This document shows, in pieces, positions 46,638-50,997 of a stretch of DNA of 50,997 nucleotides. Source of the stretch: Akkermansia muciniphila (GTDB lineage Bacteria > Verrucomicrobiota > Verrucomicrobiia > Verrucomicrobiales > Akkermansiaceae); contig CAMAYN010000004.1 in assembly GCA_945862285.1 (NCBI GenBank), positions 1-50,997 on the forward strand, written 5' to 3'. Position 1 is the stretch's first letter; each line of letters begins with the position of its first letter. Both the position numbers and the translations under genes were made by a program. Below the pieces are notes generated by a model. The model was given only the letters and a program-made list of their open reading frames with translations, was not told where the DNA came from and made no database searches.

Positions 46638-47666
46638 TTATTTTCCATTCGTGGGAGAGACGGATTTTGCGCGCAGATGTGTCCTACTGAAGGTAATTCG
46701 TTCATTGGCAGATTCATTCGGGCTGGATTTGATGCGAGCCAGAACTGGTTCGAGTCGATTGCGCAAACCTACGCCGTTTGCCATTTGTATGGCGAGGCCG
46801 GGACGCGCATTGACTTCGATCATCAGTGGACCGATTTTTTCGTCGATCATTAAATCAACACCAAGGTACCCCAAGCCGGTCATTTCATGGCAAGTGACGG
46901 CAATTTCGAGAATTTTTTCCCATTCTGGCATCTGCACACCGATCAGGGGCGACTTCAAATCAGGATGTCGCTCGATGGGATTCCCGTGATGCACAGCACG
47001 GACGGAGAGTCCTGTGTGGAGATCAATACCGATGCCGATAGCGCCTTGATGCAGATTGGCACGACCATCGGATTCCTTCGTTGCCGCACGCAACATTGCC
47101 ATAACAGGATATCCATGAAGCATTACAATACGAATGTCCGGCGCTCCCTGGAAGCTGATTTCTGTAAGAACTTTGGCAGGTGTGACGCGGTATTCGATCA
47201 ATGCCTTATCGCGATTTCCGCCAAGGCTATACAATCCGGCAAGAATATTTTCGGCATGGTGGCAGAGATCGGCGTCCGTCAAACGCGTGCCGCTGGGTTT
47301 GACATAAAAATCTTCATCGCGGTGATCGATCACTAATACTCCCTTGCCGCCACTACCACGAGCGGGTTTCATGACGAAAGAATCATAGGCGGCGAGTTTT
47401 TTTCGCATCAATGAAACATCGGCAGGAGACTCGACGATCAAGTATGTTTCCGGCACTTCCAAGCCACGATTTTCCGCTAACTCCTTGGTGCGGATTTTGT
47501 TATCGACGTTTTGATAAAGGCTGCGCGGATTATTCGGGAGAAGGAAGCGGGCGTTGCGCATGTTAATTCCCACCACGCCCATGGCTCGCAATTCTGATGG
47601 TGTGCGAAACCAGCGGTGCCACCATTTTTGTTGTGGTTGCGGATTCTGCGGATCACTCATGGTCAT
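46638..47666 (-). CDS. Alpha-L-glutamate ligase-like ATP-grasp protein (RimK-related)
   Basis: This 342-residue protein matches the RimK-related E-ligase family that travels with the 7TM inactive transglutaminase: MGVVGINMRNARFLLPNNPRSLY, then FVMKPARGSGGKGVLVI (ATP-binding loop), DIRIVMLHGYPVMAMLR, LGYLGVDLMIDEKIGPLMIEVNARPGLAIQMAN (metal- and ATP-binding end). It should form amide bonds between an amino acid and a carboxylate. No signal peptide, so cytoplasmic. Its ATG overlaps the stop of the 7TM gene by 4 bases, showing translational coupling and fixing the start at 47666. The substrate is not known. Confidence 0.9.
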   Translation of the reverse strand: MTMSDPQNPQPQQKWWHRWFRTPSELRAMGVVGINMRNARFLLPNNPRSLYQNVDNKIRTKELAENRGLEVPETYLIVESPADVSLMRKKLAAYDSFVMKPARGSGGKGVLVIDHRDEDFYVKPSGTRLTDADLCHHAENILAGLYSLGGNRDKALIEYRVTPAKVLTEISFQGAPDIRIVMLHGYPVMAMLRAATKESDGRANLHQGAIGIGIDLHTGLSVRAVHHGNPIERHPDLKSPLIGVQMPEWEKILEIAVTCHEMTGLGYLGVDLMIDEKIGPLMIEVNARPGLAIQMANGVGLRNRLEPVLARIKSSPNESANERITFSRTHLRAKSVSPTNGK

Positions 47667-49213
47667 GCTTCAGTAAAATTCCGAAAGCGGTGTAGTTCGC
47701 TTAAACGATAACCTGTATAGCGTCCGATTAACAAAATCGCCGCCAGCAAAACAAGAAGTAGCTCCGGAAAATACTGCGCCCAATACTGGATTTGCGGCAC
47801 GCTCATGAAAAGATAGGCCACGACTGCGACTAGAACAGAACCTGCAACCTGAACAATGGCATTCCTTTTGCCTTCTTCCTCCCAAATCAACGACATGCGT
47901 TCGATCGTCCATGCGATGATGATCATCGGGAAAAGAGTGATTTGTAATACACCCCGAAAGCCTAGCTTCCAACTAATCAAGCTCATGAAAACCATAAGCA
48001 GCGTGACGATGACCACACAGGCGGCAACACGCGGTACTACCAACAAATTCATATTGGATAGCAAAAAGCGGAAAAATAAGCCGACGGCAACAATGGTGAT
48101 AAACATCGCAATTCCCATCCCTAAAGGCATTTCCAGAAACCCGAGGGCTAAGAGAACGGGCATGAATGTGCCGAGTGTGGGAATGCCGACAATATTTCGC
48201 ATGAGCACGACGATGAATGCGCCAAGAGGAATTAAAACGACGAAACGGAAGACCTGTCGTTCTGAGACTGGCAATCCCAATATGGTAGAAGCAAGGAACG
48301 GTGAATTACTCAGTTGGTTCAGCTTTTCGAGCGATAGAATGTCTTTTACAACCGTAAAAACAACGCGGGAGTTCTCGCCGCCGAAGACTTCGAGCAGGGC
48401 ATTGCCGCCACGATTCCAGACGAAAATGTTGTCGCTGCGAAGTGAGGCATTTGGTGTGGCGGGATTTTTGATACGCCATGTAGATCCGTCGAGGTATTCG
48501 ATTAAAGGAATCGCTGGTTGGCCACCAAGTTCAGGATTTAGAACGATCCCATGGGCGAGTCTCGCCGGAATTCCTGCCATGCGTAGCATATCAATCCCAA
48601 TCACAATGAGGAGGTTTTTCTCACTGATGTTTTCTTCTTTTTCATAATGACGGCGTAACAGAAGGATTTCTTGCGCAGTGTCATCAGAAGCCAATTCCAT
48701 GAACAAATGGGTGAAAAATGTATTATTGTCGCCTGAAACGGAGCGCGATTTTTGAATCAGAGCCATTGCAGCTTGTTCCACTGCACCCGTGAGCCCCGGT
48801 GATTCGGCGGTGGGAGGATTGCCTTTGACTTCTATGCCAGCGGAACCAAAGTTGGCGTTTTCTGGGAGTCTTACACGGTAGTAGAGAGATTGTGCCTCTT
48901 TCGCTTGCGGGCGTTCCGATGACCAAACTGCCTTTAGACCATTCGAGAGTTCTTCTTGATGATAGCCAAACCCAAGTGAGCCGACTTCTTGGCCGATTGA
49001 CTCATTGATCACCACCTGCGGCAGGGCGAGTTTGATGATGGCGGGTTTACCATCCGGGCTGTAAAATGTGGCTTTCGCTTCTATGAGCCACGTGCTGGGC
49101 TTTTGATCGACCCACAGGGGAATGCCAATTTGACGATTTTTGTGAAGTGCTATACTAATTCCTGTAATACAAAGAATCAGAACGGCAAGAACAAGACGGT
49201 TTTTTGAGGACAT
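47663..49213 (-). CDS. Inactive transglutaminase fused to seven transmembrane helices
   Basis: This 516-residue protein has an N-terminal membrane segment (residues about 7-25), an extracytoplasmic region at about 35-300 with an inactive transglutaminase fold (ENLLIVIGIDMLRMAGIPARLAHGIVL; the catalytic Cys is replaced) and then a multi-helix C-terminal membrane domain (about 310-500; VLIPLGAFIVVLMRNIVGIPTLGTFMPVLLALGF and others). This is the known family of inactive transglutaminases with a 7TM part. A good Shine-Dalgarno (GAGGT) precedes the start, which is rare in this window. It sits between a retropepsin-like protease and a RimK-like ligase, the usual three-gene set. Its role is unknown; it could sense or export a product of the ligase. 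Confidence 0.9.
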   Translation of the reverse strand: MSSKNRLVLAVLILCITGISIALHKNRQIGIPLWVDQKPSTWLIEAKATFYSPDGKPAIIKLALPQVVINESIGQEVGSLGFGYHQEELSNGLKAVWSSERPQAKEAQSLYYRVRLPENANFGSAGIEVKGNPPTAESPGLTGAVEQAAMALIQKSRSVSGDNNTFFTHLFMELASDDTAQEILLLRRHYEKEENISEKNLLIVIGIDMLRMAGIPARLAHGIVLNPELGGQPAIPLIEYLDGSTWRIKNPATPNASLRSDNIFVWNRGGNALLEVFGGENSRVVFTVVKDILSLEKLNQLSNSPFLASTILGLPVSERQVFRFVVLIPLGAFIVVLMRNIVGIPTLGTFMPVLLALGFLEMPLGMGIAMFITIVAVGLFFRFLLSNMNLLVVPRVAACVVIVTLLMVFMSLISWKLGFRGVLQITLFPMIIIAWTIERMSLIWEEEGKRNAIVQVAGSVLVAVVAYLFMSVPQIQYWAQYFPELLLVLLAAILLIGRYTGYRLSELHRFRNFTEA

Positions 49214-49221
49214 AAGCGTTA

Positions 49222-49881
49222 TTACCTCACGATCTTGTCATCGGCCAAATAGGTGCGAGATGGATCAATCCATCCAAGAGTTTTGATCGTCGTGCGCCCA
49301 ATCAATACTGGACATAACATGTTGCCGCGATTTTTTAGAGTAAATTCTGATTTGATGTTGCGCTCGCCAATTTTAAAGCTTAGTCGCACTACATTTCGCT
49401 CATCAGGCTCTCCGCCTGGTTCTTTGATGCTGACAATGCGTGAAAGCGGTGCCTCCATTTCGTAGCGTTTGGCACCATCTTCGCGGGTGTCTGTGACCAC
49501 GAACTTCACCCACTTTTTACCATCGCGTTCGAAGAGTTGCTGGTTCTCTGCATGAATGGAACTCGTTTGCGCTCCAGTGTCAAGCTTCGCTACCAAGGTT
49601 TCATTCATCCCGCTGATTTGCACTTTTTCAATCCAACCATACACTTGAACAGGGTCGGATGTGACGGGGCGGGCAACTTTTACTGTTTCCTCAGATTCGA
49701 TGACTTCCGCCGCCGGATCATCCTTTTCCTCCTCAGGATCTTTTTCATCGGTAAGATTTTTTTCTGTAACCGCATCGGACTTCGTACTTTTCTCTTCAGG
49801 TGAATCCGGCTCTTGCGAAAAGGCAAAGCCAGACAATAACAATAATAGAACGAGTGCTTTGATTTTCTTTGAGGAAATCAT
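49222..49881 (-). CDS. Retropepsin-like protease, exported (Zn_protease/RimB-type family)
   Basis: This 219-residue protein has a signal peptide from the ATG at 49881 (MISSKKIKALVLLLLLSGFAFSQ); the frame is open 21 codons upstream to 49944 but that part overlaps coxB and lacks signal features. An acidic linker (residues about 23-70) leads to a domain with the motif VAKLDTGAQTSSIHA, Asp101, the aspartyl-protease-like DTG of this family, which is often annotated as ATP-dependent zinc protease. PVLIGRTTIKTLGWIDPSRTYL follows, matching the family. It should cleave amide or isopeptide bonds outside the cytoplasm. It lies 8 bp before the 7TM gene and 34 bp after coxB. Confidence 0.85.
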   Translation of the reverse strand: MISSKKIKALVLLLLLSGFAFSQEPDSPEEKSTKSDAVTEKNLTDEKDPEEEKDDPAAEVIESEETVKVARPVTSDPVQVYGWIEKVQISGMNETLVAKLDTGAQTSSIHAENQQLFERDGKKWVKFVVTDTREDGAKRYEMEAPLSRIVSIKEPGGEPDERNVVRLSFKIGERNIKSEFTLKNRGNMLCPVLIGRTTIKTLGWIDPSRTYLADDKIVR

Positions 49882-49915
49882 GGGACAGAAAATCTGAACA
49901 AAAGCACGCCACTTG

Positions 49916-50704
49916 TCAACGAAGAGCGACAGGTGATTTGGCACTATTTGCTTTCAGAGATGAATCTGACTGAGCATCAGCCCAAGATTTATAATCCGCT
50001 TGGGTAATCACCTCCATGGAACCAACCATGTTGCCATGACCTTCTCCGCAGAGCTGTGCGCAAACAACAGAAGTTTCCAAGGTTTTCGTCGGCGTAAACC
50101 ACATAGGGATGTCATGCTTGCCGGGAATTGCATCTTGCTGAATCCTCATCGGAACGATAGCGTAATTGTGGATGACGTCTTTGCTGTTGATATCGAGAAT
50201 GGCGGGGATATTAACAGGGAGTTTTAGAATGGGACTCGTAAAGTCATCCGCAGCGTATGGATCATTTTTATCAATGCCGAGTTCGTTCGTTCCTGAGATT
50301 TGGAAGGGATCGATGCGACCAAATTTCCCATCTTTACCAGGGTAGTGATACGTCCAGCCGAACTGCCAGCCGATGACGCGAACGCGTACGTGGTCACTTT
50401 GAGAAACTTTATCGAATTCATCCGTGCGCACGCGCCACTGCGGAATCGCAAAACCAAGCAAAAGCACGGCTTCAACAACGATGACGGCAATTTCTACGTG
50501 AGAAGAAACATGGTTCGTTACGCCGGTGTAGCTCGCCTTAGGATTCGCACTGCGGCGATGCTTAATCAAAGTGACGGCGAGGTAGATCGACCAACCGATG
50601 AAAAGCACAATCATGAACCAATGAACGACATCGATCAAGTGATCCACTTCTGGGCCGTGTTGGGAGAAGCTATCGGGAATGCCAAGAAATTTACTGGGTG
50701 ACAT
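49916..50704 (-). CDS. coxB: Cytochrome c oxidase subunit II
   Basis: This 262-residue membrane protein takes electrons from cytochrome c through the CuA centre. Two transmembrane helices lie at about 24-48 and 68-90. The cupredoxin domain has the aromatic patch WQFGWTYHYP and all CuA ligands: His179 in DVIHNY, Cys215 and Cys219 in CAQLCGEGHGNM, with His223 and Met226. No haem-binding CXXCH motif is present, so it is the plain type. No subunit I gene lies downstream; it may lie beyond the window's right edge, upstream. It is 30 bp downstream of the small membrane protein gene. Confidence 0.94.
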   Translation of the reverse strand: MSPSKFLGIPDSFSQHGPEVDHLIDVVHWFMIVLFIGWSIYLAVTLIKHRRSANPKASYTGVTNHVSSHVEIAVIVVEAVLLLGFAIPQWRVRTDEFDKVSQSDHVRVRVIGWQFGWTYHYPGKDGKFGRIDPFQISGTNELGIDKNDPYAADDFTSPILKLPVNIPAILDINSKDVIHNYAIVPMRIQQDAIPGKHDIPMWFTPTKTLETSVVCAQLCGEGHGNMVGSMEVITQADYKSWADAQSDSSLKANSAKSPVALR

Positions 50705-50734
50705 AGTAGGTGTAAAATGGGTAGGATTAAAAAA

Positions 50735-50941
50735 TTAGGCTTTTTGGATTTCAGCTTGTTCCTCAAGCGCGACGCGACGAGCACGTGCGGCGAGGCGAGC
50801 CATGAAGAAAATCACCGCAGAAGCCATCAGAAGAATGACAACGAGGAGAAAAAAGATCGACCAGCCAACGGCATCACCGCCGCCGAGTTTGGCGTTCGTT
50901 TGACAAGTAGAACAAGCAAGTAGGGCAATGGATGGATTCAT
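50735..50941 (-). CDS. Small single-pass membrane protein in the cytochrome oxidase operon
   Basis: This is a 68-residue protein from the ATG at 50941 (MNPSIALLACSTCQTNAKLGGG). One transmembrane segment lies at about 26-48 (VGWSIFFLLVVILLMASAVIFF) followed by a basic, then acidic tail (RLAARARRVALEEQAEIQKA). The N-terminus has a CSTC motif like the short Cys-rich N-termini of small proteins found beside subunit II genes in related phyla. It may help assemble the oxidase or bind copper; this is inference. I chose the internal ATG because the upstream residues (MEKSSKNHF) are polar. Confidence 0.65.
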   Translation of the reverse strand: MNPSIALLACSTCQTNAKLGGGDAVGWSIFFLLVVILLMASAVIFFMARLAARARRVALEEQAEIQKA

Positions 50942-50997
50942 AAAATGATTTTTGCTGCTTTTTTCCAAAAATAAATTCCGTAAATCGGCGTAAGAAT

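Noticed and set aside
49882-49944. Upstream start for the retropepsin-like protease at 49944
   Set aside because: It overlaps the end of coxB and would bury the signal peptide 21 residues inside the protein.

Overview
The window looks like a chromosomal segment of a member of the Verrucomicrobiota, of moderate GC content. This rests on gene content only: a giant secreted protein with autotransporter-associated beta-strand repeats, a very large secreted subtilase ending in a DPDGDG-type tail, a sulfatase with a formylglycine motif, DUF6600-, SHD1- and DUF3634-like proteins, and a dispersed palindromic repeat of the type found in Verrucomicrobia and Planctomycetes. No 16S rRNA gene or other phylogenetic marker was tested. 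Almost none of the start codons has a recognisable Shine-Dalgarno sequence.

Layout. 1-5427 (minus): the N-terminal 1809 residues of a secreted metalloprotease that runs off the left edge. 5694-6908: a secreted cyclophilin. 6952-10363: the three-gene set circularly permuted ATP-grasp / alpha-E / transglutaminase, followed by cinA (10419). 11665-13449: a low-molecular-weight tyrosine phosphatase, an internally deleted aldehyde dehydrogenase remnant, and tsaB. 13585-14715: citrate synthase. 14718-17312 (minus): a sulfur-related operon of an ArsR-type repressor, a CoA-disulfide-reductase/rhodanese fusion and a YgaP-like membrane rhodanese, with a palindrome against the first start codon. 17453-24251: an unidentified secreted protein and, divergent from it, the 1569-residue subtilase. 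24281-27242: an SHD1-like protein and a DUF6600 lipoprotein with 51-bp repeats. 27374-34260: a mainly housekeeping run on the plus strand (hexapeptide-repeat protein, DUF3634-like, folP, sulfatase, M20 peptidase, double thioredoxin-fold protein, RelE-like protein). 34270-35338: ygfZ and tRNA-Phe. 35339-36147: an accessory scar with 42-bp tandem repeats, a broken IS66-type tnpA and a palindromic dispersed repeat. 36148-39517 (minus): a lipoprotein, an orphan eboE and eno with a clear terminator. 39675-43460: a 1261-residue hybrid histidine kinase. 43502-46532: an L,D-transpeptidase, a lipoprotein, a pterin dehydratase and a pseudokinase/FGE-like fusion. 46638-50941 (minus): a small membrane protein, cytochrome c oxidase subunit II, and then a retropepsin-like protease / 7TM inactive transglutaminase / RimK-like ligase set.

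Themes. Two different ATP-grasp amide-ligase systems, each linked to a transglutaminase-fold protein, lie about 36 kb apart. The sulfur operon is a compact candidate for persulfide sensing and detoxification. No complete phage, complete insertion sequence, CRISPR array or secretion-system cluster is visible. I found no single unmistakable new system. The strongest leads are the two amide-ligase clusters, the sigma-54-like element and inverted repeat at the start of the first one, the pseudokinase/FGE fusion, and a pair of near-identical promoters with a shared GC-rich block.
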